Below, in pieces: positions 37,381-46,853 of a stretch of DNA of 64,000 nucleotides. Below the pieces are notes generated by a model that saw nothing but the letters and a program-made list of their open reading frames with translations, ran no database searches and had not been told where the DNA came from. This DNA comes from Hoeflea prorocentri (GTDB lineage Bacteria > Pseudomonadota > Alphaproteobacteria > Rhizobiales > Rhizobiaceae): the NCBI RefSeq assembly GCF_027944115.1, contig NZ_JAPJZI010000001.1, forward strand, positions 434,001 to 498,000, given 5' to 3'. Each line of letters starts with the position of its first letter. The stretch's first letter is position 1. The position numbers and the translations under genes were made by a program.

Positions 37381-38301
37381 TTAGTCGCGGGCGTGCACAG
37401 TTTCGGCAAGTTTTGCTCTGTTGTGGCGCCTTTTCAACCTTGACGGAATAATCTCAACGGCAAGGATCGCCGCGAATATCAATGCACAGCCAAGATAGCC
37501 GACCGCGCTTATCTTTTCGCCGAGCAGAACGACGCCAAAGAGCGCCGCGAACAGCGCCTCGGATGAGAGGAATATCGCGGCCTGGGCCGATGTTGTGTAG
37601 CGCTGGCCGATTGCTTGCAACGTGAACGCGAGACCGCTTGAAAAAATGCCGCTATAGAGAATTTCCGGCGCAGCATCCAGGATAGCCGGCCAGCGGATGG
37701 GCTCGAACAGCATGGCGGCGACAAATGCCAGAACCGCACAGGAGCCGAACTGAATGACGGATAACATCAGCGGACGTGCCGAGCGGGTGCCGTAGACGCC
37801 GACAAGCAAGACCTGAAATGCCCAGAACACGGCGCAGATGATCACAAGAACGTCTCCGCCATTGAGCGCTGTGATGCCTCCGCCGCTCAGCAGCCATATA
37901 CCGGCAAGGGCAAGGAAAGAGGATGGCCAGACGACGGGATGCGGTTTCCGGCGCAGGAATATGACCATCAAAAACGGGACAATAACCACGTAAAGGCCGG
38001 TCAGAAAGCCGGCATTGGTAACGGTTGTTGTCAAAAGGCCGACCTGTTGGGTGGCCATGCCGGCGAAAAGGACGACGCCGATCACGACAAAGCCATTGAA
38101 CTCTCCGGGTTGCAAGGCTGTGCTTGCCCTCTTTGCTTCCAGAAGCGCAAAGGGCATGACAACAATCGTTGCCAGCAGGAACCGCAGGCTGACAAAAAGC
38201 ATCGGGCCGATGGCGTCCATGGCTGTGCTTTGAGCAACGAAGCCCATGCCCCATACGGCGCCTGCCAGCAGCAGAAGCAGATTTGCCTTCGTCCGGCTCA
38301 T
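37381..38301 (-). CDS. EamA/DMT-superfamily transporter
   Basis: 306 residues with ten predicted membrane helices in two EamA repeats (LLLLLAGAVWGMGFVAQS at the start; second repeat around ILVIICAVFWAFQVLLVGVY). The LSSEALFAALFGVVLLGEKI motif is typical. Drug/metabolite transporter superfamily members export amino acids or other metabolites; the substrate cannot be inferred. ATG 38301 starts the first helix properly. Ends with a basic tail. Confidence 0.88.
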   Translation of the reverse strand: MSRTKANLLLLLAGAVWGMGFVAQSTAMDAIGPMLFVSLRFLLATIVVMPFALLEAKRASTALQPGEFNGFVVIGVVLFAGMATQQVGLLTTTVTNAGFLTGLYVVIVPFLMVIFLRRKPHPVVWPSSFLALAGIWLLSGGGITALNGGDVLVIICAVFWAFQVLLVGVYGTRSARPLMLSVIQFGSCAVLAFVAAMLFEPIRWPAILDAAPEILYSGIFSSGLAFTLQAIGQRYTTSAQAAIFLSSEALFAALFGVVLLGEKISAVGYLGCALIFAAILAVEIIPSRLKRRHNRAKLAETVHARD

Positions 38302-38401
38302 ATTGATCAAAACACCCGATTGTCTGCTCGCGACAGATGCGACGCGCAAACGCCTGCTCTATCAGCGGTCCGGTCCTGCGGCAAGCGATGCGTCGGAGAG
38401 G

Positions 38402-38902
38402 TCAGACTTGGCTGAGATAGGCTTCCAGTCGTGCCCGGTTGGCGCCGAAGTCTTTCTGGCCAAGCTGCGCACGTGCATAAGCCATGACACCCGTTTGGCC
38501 ATCGGGCATCTCTACAAGCTGGAAGCTGACAAGATCTGGAAAGCGCATCCGCGGGGAATAGGTGACGAAGCGCAGATGTCCCGGGTCGGTTTCGTCATCG
38601 ACACGGCGGGCCAGCGGATCTGCCGCAGCAACTTGATCGGCAATGCGAGCGGCGAGTTGTTCCGGCTTCTCACTGAAGGCCGGAAGGGTGAAGTCACAAT
38701 CGTCGCGCAGGTCTGCGGTGCAGGCCAACGCATCGTTCGCAGTCGGACTGCGCTTTACGGTCGACAGATCCACGCGGCCGCGATCCGGATTGCCGGCAAT
38801 CATCAACCAGCTGCGCTCGCGTCCGTAGAGAATAAAAAATATGGCGATGCAGATGAAGGCCAGAACCAACAGGCCCGCCGCATAGGCAAGGAATTTCAAC
38901 AT
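38402..38902 (-). CDS. DUF1499 domain protein
   Basis: 166 residues. N-terminal membrane helix (LAYAAGLLVLAFICIAIFFIL) followed by a soluble domain with GRVDLSTVKRSPTANDALAC, YSPRMRFPDLVSFQLVEMP and ending near RLEAYLSQ. Belongs to the DUF1499 family of unknown role. Same strand as the sugar dehydrogenase upstream (23-base gap), perhaps one unit. Confidence 0.8.
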   Translation of the reverse strand: MLKFLAYAAGLLVLAFICIAIFFILYGRERSWLMIAGNPDRGRVDLSTVKRSPTANDALACTADLRDDCDFTLPAFSEKPEQLAARIADQVAAADPLARRVDDETDPGHLRFVTYSPRMRFPDLVSFQLVEMPDGQTGVMAYARAQLGQKDFGANRARLEAYLSQV

Positions 38903-38925
38903 GGGCTCCCGGGATCAGACCTGTT

Positions 38926-40059
38926 TCAGTTGCGCGAAATGCGCAACAAAGCGCCGTCCGGCTCGTCCGTCAAGACCAGGAGGGAACCATCCGGAGCAGT
39001 CTTGACGTCGCGCATACGGCCGTATCGTCCCTCCAGCAGGTTTTCCTCGCCGGTGATGTTGCCCGTGCTGTCACGATCGACTCGCACCAGCATCCGATCC
39101 TTCAGGGCGGCGACGAGAAAATCACCGTCCCATTCCGGGAACATTGCCCCGCGGTAAACCGTCATTCCACCGGGTGCAATCGAGGGGTCCCAGTAGTGTA
39201 TCGGCTGCTGATAGCCGGGTGCATCGGAGCCGATGCCGATTTTGGCGCCTGAATAGTGGCGGCCATAGGAAATGACGGGCCAGCCATAGTTGAGGCCTGC
39301 CTGGGGCTGATTGATTTCATCGCCGCCGCGAGCGCCGTGTTCAACCGCGAAAAGCGTGCCGGTTTTGCTGTCAAAATCCATGCCTTGCGGGTTGCGGTGG
39401 CCTTTTGACCAGAGTTCCGAGCGCGCCTTGTCGTCGGATACGAAAGGGTTGTCCGGGGGAATAGACCCATCCGGTCCGACCCGTAAAATTGCCCCCGCAT
39501 GGTCCATCAGGTCTTGCGACCGGGCTCCGTCGCCGCGATCGCCGATCGAAAAGAACACCGTATTGTCGTCGGCCACGGCGATGCGCGAACCGAAATGCTG
39601 GCCGCGCCGGGTCTTCTGATCCATCGAAAAGATGACATCCACGTTCTCCAGGCGTCCGCCGCCACCGTCGCGTACAAGCTTTGCGCGCGCCAGCGCCGTT
39701 CCCGCACCGCCCCTGCCGGGCTCTGAATAGGTGAAGTAGATGGTTCCGCTCTTGTCGAAATCGTTTGCGAGCGCGACATCGAGAAGTCCACCCTGTCCGC
39801 CGACGGCAATCTTCGGCAACCCGTCCAGTGGCTGAGAAAGCGCGCCGTTTTCGACGATCCGCAGGCGCCCGGGACGCTCGGTGACAAGGAAAGCGCCATC
39901 CGGGAGTGTTTCAACGCCCCAAGGATGCTCAAGCCCTTCGGCAACCGTTTCCACCTTGATGTTGACCTTGTCTGTCGCATAGGTCCCGTCGGCGATTGCC
40001 GGTACGGTCGCGACGGTCAGTATGGCGGCCAGGGCGCCCGCCCTCGTCAGTATGCGCAT
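38926..40059 (-). CDS. Exported PQQ-dependent sugar dehydrogenase (YliI/Asd type)
   Basis: 377 residues with a signal peptide (AGALAAILTVATVPAIA) and a six-bladed propeller of the soluble glucose-dehydrogenase/YliI family: LEHPWGVETLPDGAFLVTER, GGQGGLLDVAL, the GHRNPQGMDFD and EHGARGGDEIN segments, GLNYGWPVISYG. Oxidises sugars in the periplasm with PQQ; whether this host makes PQQ cannot be seen here. ATG 40059 chosen because the signal peptide begins there. Confidence 0.88.
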   Translation of the reverse strand: MRILTRAGALAAILTVATVPAIADGTYATDKVNIKVETVAEGLEHPWGVETLPDGAFLVTERPGRLRIVENGALSQPLDGLPKIAVGGQGGLLDVALANDFDKSGTIYFTYSEPGRGGAGTALARAKLVRDGGGGRLENVDVIFSMDQKTRRGQHFGSRIAVADDNTVFFSIGDRGDGARSQDLMDHAGAILRVGPDGSIPPDNPFVSDDKARSELWSKGHRNPQGMDFDSKTGTLFAVEHGARGGDEINQPQAGLNYGWPVISYGRHYSGAKIGIGSDAPGYQQPIHYWDPSIAPGGMTVYRGAMFPEWDGDFLVAALKDRMLVRVDRDSTGNITGEENLLEGRYGRMRDVKTAPDGSLLVLTDEPDGALLRISRN

Positions 40060-40132
40060 GTCCAGACCCTTTGGTTCAATCGGAAAAGTGTCCAGACCAA
40101 GATAGGGTATTGTTTGGCGAGTTAAAGCTCTT

Positions 40133-40357
40133 TCAGGCCCCCGCTTCAAAGAGGTCAGCGGAAGCGCGCAGTGTGCATGTCTCGACCTCGTGGATGCAGT
40201 TTTCAATCTGCGGGCCGTCATCAACGGGTTTGCCCTCGGCGACCAGATTGGTGAACAGAATGGCACAGGCGGCAATTGCCAATACGGTCAGCTTTACTCT
40301 CTTGCGCGCATCTTGTGCCTGTTTGCTGGCGTCCAGATAGTTACCATCAAGTTCCAT
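40133..40357 (-). CDS. Small single-helix protein of unknown function
   Basis: 74 residues. A charged N-terminus, one hydrophobic helix (VKLTVLAIAACAILFTNLVA) and a Cys-containing tail (IENCIHEVETCTLRAS). No family recognised. Supported as a real gene by the strong GGGAGG site seven bases ahead of the ATG. Lies between the EAL gene and the sugar dehydrogenase on the same strand; the tail probably faces the periplasm. Confidence 0.6.
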   Translation of the reverse strand: MELDGNYLDASKQAQDARKRVKLTVLAIAACAILFTNLVAEGKPVDDGPQIENCIHEVETCTLRASADLFEAGA

Positions 40358-40524
40358 CGTCAGCCTCCCTTAGCTGGGTTTGCCGGACGCAATACTGCCG
40401 GCACCGTCAACAAAGAACGGGAAAGGGACGCAAGGGAGACGGAATTTGGGCGCCAATGGACATTTGTCGTGGTAATTTTGTGTTCGGTGGGCAGCGAGCC
40501 GAAGGCAGACGAGCTGTTTTGGGG

Positions 40525-41331
40525 TCAGGCCGCGTCGTGCCGGAAAATCCCTGAAAAGCGTGTTGGCGCTAGTTGCGGCCGTGCCAGAGCAAAACCCTGG
40601 ACAAAATCAGCGCCGGCGCCCCAGGCAAGTTCCACCTGGAAGTTTTCTTCCATGCCCTCGACCACAACAAGCGCGCCGTCCTGGCGGAAACGGTTTATGG
40701 CATCCTTCAGGGCCGAAAAGCCGCTCTGGCTCGCCATTAGCCGCTGGACCCAGGCGGAGTCGAGCTTGACGATGTCCGGGCTGAGCAGCTTGACGCGCTG
40801 CGCGTCGGACGATTTGGCGCCGAAATCGTCAACCGCGATCTTGAAGCCATGCTCACGGAGGCATTCGGTCAGATAGTGGAGGCGGTTTGGCGCGGCAGCG
40901 TGCCGTTCAGTCATTTCGCAGACAATATGGCGGGGAGGGAAACTGCCGGTCGCCGCATCCTTCTTCAGGCGCGCCACTTCAAGTGCGATCTGCCGGTGGT
41001 CATTGTAAACGCCGGGATCAAAATTCAGGAACAGCAGGATGTCTTTCAGGGGATCGAGCGAGGCATTGGCCAGATGTATCCGGCGGCAAAGAGCGTCAAC
41101 ATTGATGCGTTCGCTGTCGCCAATACGGGTAAAGAAATCCGCGGGACTGAACGGACGGCCATTGAAGAAGAGCCGAAGCAGGCCTTCAAGGCCTCTTAAT
41201 ACGAGGGCGCCGGACCGATTGCGACCGATGATCGGCTGCAGTGCCGTCTTCATGACGAACGGCCCGAAGGAGGCAGTGGAAGAGCCGTCCGGTTCGGACA
41301 GAATGCGACCGTTTGCGCTGGTTTCGGTCAT
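40525..41331 (-). CDS. Stand-alone EAL-domain protein (c-di-GMP phosphodiesterase-like)
   Basis: 268 residues, one EAL domain and no GGDEF or sensor domain. The signature is EGL (Glu 49) rather than EAL. Other catalytic or metal-binding positions are kept: Asn 103 (FLNFDP), Glu 139 (CEMTE), Asp 168-169 (VDDFG), Lys 189 (VKLD), Glu 225 (VVEGME) and Gln 245 (FVQGF). Loop 6 after DFG is diverged (AKSSDA instead of TGYSS). So activity is plausible but may be weak, or it may act as a c-di-GMP receptor. AGGAG precedes the ATG. Divergent from the aminotransferase gene. Confidence 0.85.
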   Translation of the reverse strand: MTETSANGRILSEPDGSSTASFGPFVMKTALQPIIGRNRSGALVLRGLEGLLRLFFNGRPFSPADFFTRIGDSERINVDALCRRIHLANASLDPLKDILLFLNFDPGVYNDHRQIALEVARLKKDAATGSFPPRHIVCEMTERHAAAPNRLHYLTECLREHGFKIAVDDFGAKSSDAQRVKLLSPDIVKLDSAWVQRLMASQSGFSALKDAINRFRQDGALVVVEGMEENFQVELAWGAGADFVQGFALARPQLAPTRFSGIFRHDAA

Positions 41332-41421
41332 GTCCTCTCCTCGGAGTCTCTACCTGTGCAAGCCGAATGCTACGGCTGCATTGTTCGAGCGCCTTGAACT
41401 TCTCGCCGTGATTCGACATAG

Positions 41422-42687
<1,266 letters not shown>

Positions 42688-42821
42688 AAGGTCGCGCTGC
42701 TCAACAGGCAGGACACCATATTGTGAAGAGGCATGAATTGTTTGTGCCGGAAGCCGTTTTATGATCCGCGCCATATTGGCGGCGTGCAGAATCGTGCGCC
42801 CCTGCTGCGGGAGGACCGGAC

Positions 42822-43793
42822 TTGCCGAACATCATCCATAAGCCATCTTGGGCGCTCAGCGAGGCCCATGCCACGCCCGAGGACGCATTCTTCAATCGCC
42901 GGGACCTCATCAAGGGCTTTGGCCTGGCCGGCCTTGGTATCGCCGCGGCGGCAGCTTTGCAGCCGGGACGGGCGAGGGCGGATAGTGACCCGACAGCCGA
43001 TCTTTATCCGGCTGAACGCAATACGGCCTTCACACTGGACAGGGATCTGACCCCGGAAGACGTCAACTCGACCTACAATAACTTTTATGAATTCGGCTCC
43101 CACAAGCAGATCTGGAAGGCCGCCCAGGCCCTGAAGACAAGCCCGTGGGACATTGAAATCGACGGGCTGGTCGAAGAGCCCTTTACGATCGGTTTTGAAG
43201 ACCTGGCGTGCCGCGTGTCTTTGGAGGAAAGGCTTTATCGTCATCGCTGTGTCGAAGCCTGGTCGATGACGATCCCGTGGACGGGATTCGCGCTGAAAGA
43301 TCTGGTGGCGATGGCAAAGCCTTTGTCGTCGGCCAAGTATATCCGCTTCGAGACCTTCCTCGACCCGCAGATGGCGGCAGGACAGAAGCAGCGCTGGTAT
43401 CCCTGGCCCTATGTGGAGGGTGTGACGATCGATGAGGCGGCAAACGATCTTGCATTCATGGTTACGGGCGCCTACGGCAAGCCGCTTGCCAAGCAGTTCG
43501 GCGCGCCCCTTCGTCTGGCCTTGCCTTGGAAGTACGGCTTCAAGTCCATCAAGTCCATTCGCCGTATAAGTTTCACCGATACGCGGCCGGTCAGCTTCTG
43601 GGAAGAGGTTCTGCCTGAGGAATACGGCTTTTGGGCAAACGTTAATCCGGGTGTTCCGCATGCGCGCTGGAGCCAGCATCAGGAGCGAATACTCCACACC
43701 GGTCTTTATATGAATACGCTCATGTTCAATGGTTACGGCGAGCAGGTCGCCCATCTCTACAAAGGCATGGAAAGAGAAAAGCTTTACATGTAG
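42822..43793 (+). CDS. msrP: Protein-methionine-sulfoxide reductase, molybdenum subunit
   Basis: Periplasmic molybdoenzyme (YedY/MsrP) that repairs oxidised methionine in exported proteins. 323 residues. TAT signal NRRDLIKGFGLAGLGIAAAA, the molybdopterin Cys in the RHRCVEAWSMTIPWTGF segment, and SIKSIRRISF. Starts with TTG at 42822, seven bases after GGGAGG. The usual membrane heme partner msrQ is not adjacent. Confidence 0.93.
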   Translation: MPNIIHKPSWALSEAHATPEDAFFNRRDLIKGFGLAGLGIAAAAALQPGRARADSDPTADLYPAERNTAFTLDRDLTPEDVNSTYNNFYEFGSHKQIWKAAQALKTSPWDIEIDGLVEEPFTIGFEDLACRVSLEERLYRHRCVEAWSMTIPWTGFALKDLVAMAKPLSSAKYIRFETFLDPQMAAGQKQRWYPWPYVEGVTIDEAANDLAFMVTGAYGKPLAKQFGAPLRLALPWKYGFKSIKSIRRISFTDTRPVSFWEEVLPEEYGFWANVNPGVPHARWSQHQERILHTGLYMNTLMFNGYGEQVAHLYKGMEREKLYM

Positions 43794-43795
43794 GC

Positions 43796-43831
43796 AAAAA
43801 AAACGGGCCTTGAGATTGCTCTCCGGCCCGT
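43796..43831 (-). terminator. Minus-strand intrinsic terminator downstream of msrP
   Basis: Stem ACGGGCC / GGCCCGT (43803-43809 and 43825-43831), followed in the minus direction by a run of eight T (43796-43803 read as T). In the plus direction it is followed by AAAATC, so it best fits minus-strand transcription. The nearest minus gene stop (lsrB) is 350 bases away, suggesting a transcript of its own in between. Confidence 0.65.
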
Positions 43832-44178
43832 AAAATCGGAAGGTTTAAAACGAAACCTCCAGAGGGGAACACAGCCGACGAAGATGGCACTGGGAGGAGA
43901 AGTCCATCGGAACTCGCCGGCTTCGTTTGATATGTTGATTCCACCGTCGATTTGCAAGGGACTGGCCCGCATGGCAGCTATGCATTTTTGCATGGCTGAA
44001 CACATATGCGGTATTTCCGGGCCATAAAGCGTCCAGCCAGCTGCGCCTTAGTTTATAAAATTCAGTCAATAACAGCAGTTTTCAGATGCACAATTTGAGA
44101 TTTCTTACAAGAACCTCAAATCCATGTGGACAGTCCATCGCATCGATCAGGCCTGCAGGAACAAACCAGAGGTCTCGT
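43832..44178 (-). other. Possible small-RNA or small-protein locus, minus strand
   Basis: 347 bases between lsrB and the minus-strand terminator, with no certain gene. Two open frames of ~73 codons (43784-44005 and 43845-44069) overlap in different frames and neither matches a known family. It may be a small RNA, an unusually long lsrB 3' untranslated region, or a small gene. Confidence 0.35.
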
Positions 44179-45075
44179 TCAGTATTTCCAGTTGCGTGCC
44201 TTGGAGATCAGGAAATCCCGGAACGCCTTCAGCTTGGCGGATCCGCGCAGCTCTTCGGGATAACAGAAGAAGCCGGAGAAAGACGGTACGTCCGAATCGA
44301 TGTCGAGTTGCACGAGGCCGTCGGCGTGATTGACCATGTAATCCGGCAGCATGGCGATGCCGATCCCGAGCTGAGCGGCGCGCTTTACCGACGGCATGTT
44401 GTTGATCTGCAATTGCGGCACGCGGGGATTGCTCACAGGCCGTCCGGCGACTTCCAGCCAGTTGACGTCGAGCAGATAGTTCGGGGCAGGCTCGCCGAAG
44501 GTTACGATGCGATGGTTGTCGAAATCAGAGACGTGTTCGGGCTTGCCGTATCTGTTGAGATAGGCCGGTGACGCGTAGACATGCATATGCACGGTAAAGA
44601 GCTTGCGCTGGATGAGGTCGGGCTGCTGCGGCTGGCGGAGCCGGATAGCGCAATCCGCGTGGCGCATGCTGACGTCGAGTTCCTCATTGTCGAGGAGCAG
44701 TTGCACCTCGATATCCGGATAAAGTTCCATGAACTCCTGCATCCGGTCGGTAAGCCACACGGAGCCGAGACCGACCGTGGTGGTCACCCGCAGCTTTCCG
44801 CTCGGTTTGTCGGTCGTTTCGGAAAGGCGGACCCGAACCGCCTCAAGTTTCAGCAATACGTCATGGGCCGTGCGGTAAAGAAGTTCGCCCTGTTCGGTCA
44901 TGATGAGACCGCGGGCATGGCGGTGGAACAGCGGAACGCCGATATCCTGCTCAAGCGCGCTGACCTGGCGGGAGATCGCCGATTGGGACAGATGCAGTTT
45001 TTCCGCCGCATGGGTAAACGACCCGGCTTCTGCGGCCGCGTGAAAGATGCGCAGTTTGTCCCAGTCAAGCGGCAT
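44179..45075 (-). CDS. lsrB: LysR-family regulator, LsrB-like
   Basis: 298 residues. N-terminal winged helix-turn-helix (MPLDWDKLRIFHAAAEAGSF, then LSQSAISRQVSALEQDIG) and a LysR substrate domain. The N-terminus, DNEELDV.MRHADCAIRLRQ segment and position beside trxB match LsrB, a Sinorhizobium regulator of LPS genes, redox balance and symbiosis. Only two cysteines are present, Cys 142 and Cys 271, which could be sensing residues. 45 bases downstream of trxB on the same strand, so probably co-transcribed. Confidence 0.82.
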   Translation of the reverse strand: MPLDWDKLRIFHAAAEAGSFTHAAEKLHLSQSAISRQVSALEQDIGVPLFHRHARGLIMTEQGELLYRTAHDVLLKLEAVRVRLSETTDKPSGKLRVTTTVGLGSVWLTDRMQEFMELYPDIEVQLLLDNEELDVSMRHADCAIRLRQPQQPDLIQRKLFTVHMHVYASPAYLNRYGKPEHVSDFDNHRIVTFGEPAPNYLLDVNWLEVAGRPVSNPRVPQLQINNMPSVKRAAQLGIGIAMLPDYMVNHADGLVQLDIDSDVPSFSGFFCYPEELRGSAKLKAFRDFLISKARNWKY

Positions 45076-45120
45076 CGTCTGCTCCCCTTGGACCGCCGCC
45101 TGCGCGGCTGCCCTTCTACA

Positions 45121-46086
45121 TTATTCCGCCGCGTCTGCCAGCGGCTCAGCCTCCGCCAGAAACTTCTCAGCTTCCAGCGCGGCCATGCACCCCATTCCGG
45201 CGGCTGTAACGGCCTGGCGGTAAATGTCGTCCGTCACATCTCCGGCGGCAAACACGCCGGCGACGTCAGTGGCCGTCGAATCCGGTGCGGTCCACAGATA
45301 GTTGTTTGATTTCTGTTTCAGCTTGCCTTCAAACAGGGCGACCGAAGGTGCATGACCGATGGCGATAAACACGCCGTCTGTTGCATGATCGGTGATTACA
45401 CCTGTTTTGATGTTCTTCAGCCGCACGCCCGTGACCGAAGGAGGCGTTGTGGTTTCGCCTGTTATCTCCTCGAGCTGGCTATCCCAGACAATGTTGATGT
45501 TTTCCTTGGCCATCAAGCGCTGCTGCAGGATCTTTTCGGCTCTCAGTTCATCGCGCCGGTGCACCAGCGTTACGGTTTCTGCGAGATTTGACAGGTAAAG
45601 CGCTTCCTCGACTGCGGTATTGCCGCCGCCGACAACAACGACCTTCTTGCCACGATAGAAAAATCCGTCGCAGGTGGCGCAGGCTGAAACCCCGAAACCC
45701 ATGAATGTCTGCTCGGATTCGATGCCGAGCCATTTGGCTTGCGCACCGGTCGCGATGATCAGCGAATCGCAGGTGTATTCCTGGCCGGAATCGGTTTTCA
45801 GCCGAAACGGCCGGACATCAAGGTCGACCTCGGTCACCAGATCATTGACGATCTGCGCGCCCACATTTTCAGACTGTTTGAGCATCTGCTCCATCATCCA
45901 CGGTCCCTGAACCGGATCGGCATAGCCCGGATAGTTCTCGACCTCGGTGGTGATCATGAGTTGGCCGCCCTGTTCCATACCGGCGATGAGGACCGGTTCC
46001 AGCATGGCGCGTGCGGCGTAGATCGCCGCTGTATATCCTGCTGGTCCCGAGCCGATTATCAGGACGCGTGCATGGCGGGTCGTCAT
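45121..46086 (-). CDS. trxB: Thioredoxin reductase
   Basis: Reduces thioredoxin with NADPH. 321 residues. FAD motif [18 protein letters not shown], redox pair CATC in [15 protein letters not shown] motif [15 protein letters not shown] and C-terminal [26 protein letters not shown] lies at proper spacing before the ATG. Divergent from lrp and co-directional with lsrB downstream. Confidence 0.96.
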   Translation of the reverse strand: MTTRHARVLIIGSGPAGYTAAIYAARAMLEPVLIAGMEQGGQLMITTEVENYPGYADPVQGPWMMEQMLKQSENVGAQIVNDLVTEVDLDVRPFRLKTDSGQEYTCDSLIIATGAQAKWLGIESEQTFMGFGVSACATCDGFFYRGKKVVVVGGGNTAVEEALYLSNLAETVTLVHRRDELRAEKILQQRLMAKENINIVWDSQLEEITGETTTPPSVTGVRLKNIKTGVITDHATDGVFIAIGHAPSVALFEGKLKQKSNNYLWTAPDSTATDVAGVFAAGDVTDDIYRQAVTAAGMGCMAALEAEKFLAEAEPLADAAE

Positions 46087-46292
46087 AGGCGGATTCCTGT
46101 TTTTTCAAGTGGCCCGAGCCACCGTTAGCCGTTTGAGTGCCGATCGTGCGAGGTGTCGGCTCATATGCGGCGAATGTACGTAGTGGTACCATGCTTCTTC
46201 AAGGGGAACCGAGGCGTTTTCACACAGTTGTGGCGGGAAAGTGTATCACCGTAGGGCAATTGAAGACCGCATCACCCGATGAAGAAATAATC

Positions 46293-46308
46293 TTGCGTGA
46301 GTGCGCAA
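46293..46308. promoter_or_regulatory. Inverted repeat upstream of lrp
   Basis: TTGCG and CGCAA separated by six bases, 50 bases before the lrp ATG and in the trxB-lrp divergent gap. Could bind Lrp or another regulator. Weak evidence. Confidence 0.3.
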
Positions 46309-46358
46309 TAACTGATCAAATTGACTTGCCTCTCGTTCTCCAAAAGGAGCGTTGAACC

Positions 46359-46847
46359 ATGCCGTTTCGGGCTGATCTTGACCATATCGACCTGAAGATC
46401 CTGCGTGAGCTTCAAGATGATGGCCGAATCACCAATGTCGAGCTGTCCGAACGTGTCGGTATTTCCGCGCCGCCCTGTCTGCGCCGGCTGCGCAAGCTTG
46501 AAGAGGCCGGGATCATCGAGGGATACCGGGCGATGCTCAACGGGCCGTCGCTGGGATTCGACCTGGTTGCGTTCTGCATGATCGGGTTGACGCTCCAGTC
46601 AGAAGCGAATTTGCGGGCCTTTGCGGACAGGACGCAGCAATGGCCGATTGTGCGCCAATGCTGGATGGTCTCGGGTGAATCCGACTTTCTGCTTCATTGT
46701 GTGGCGTCGGACCTGGCGACATTTCAGGATTTTGTCATCGATGAACTGACGGCCGCGGACAACGTCGACACTGTGCGCACGATGTTGACCATTCGCCAGG
46801 TGAAAAACGAGGGGCCGATTGATCTAAGCGCCGATATTCTGAGTTAG
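46359..46847 (+). CDS. lrp: Lrp/AsnC-family regulator
   Basis: 162 residues. N-terminal helix-turn-helix (LDHIDLKILRELQDDGRITN, VELSERVGISAPPCLRRLRKLEEAG) and a RAM effector domain (about 75-150). Feast/famine regulators bind amino acids and control their metabolism; its target is not known. Preceded by AAAAGGAG. A TTGCG-N6-CGCAA inverted repeat at 46293-46308 is a possible autoregulatory site. The lrp-lpsB-greA arrangement is shared with Sinorhizobium. Confidence 0.93.
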   Translation: MPFRADLDHIDLKILRELQDDGRITNVELSERVGISAPPCLRRLRKLEEAGIIEGYRAMLNGPSLGFDLVAFCMIGLTLQSEANLRAFADRTQQWPIVRQCWMVSGESDFLLHCVASDLATFQDFVIDELTAADNVDTVRTMLTIRQVKNEGPIDLSADILS

Positions 46848-46853
46848 ATCTTC

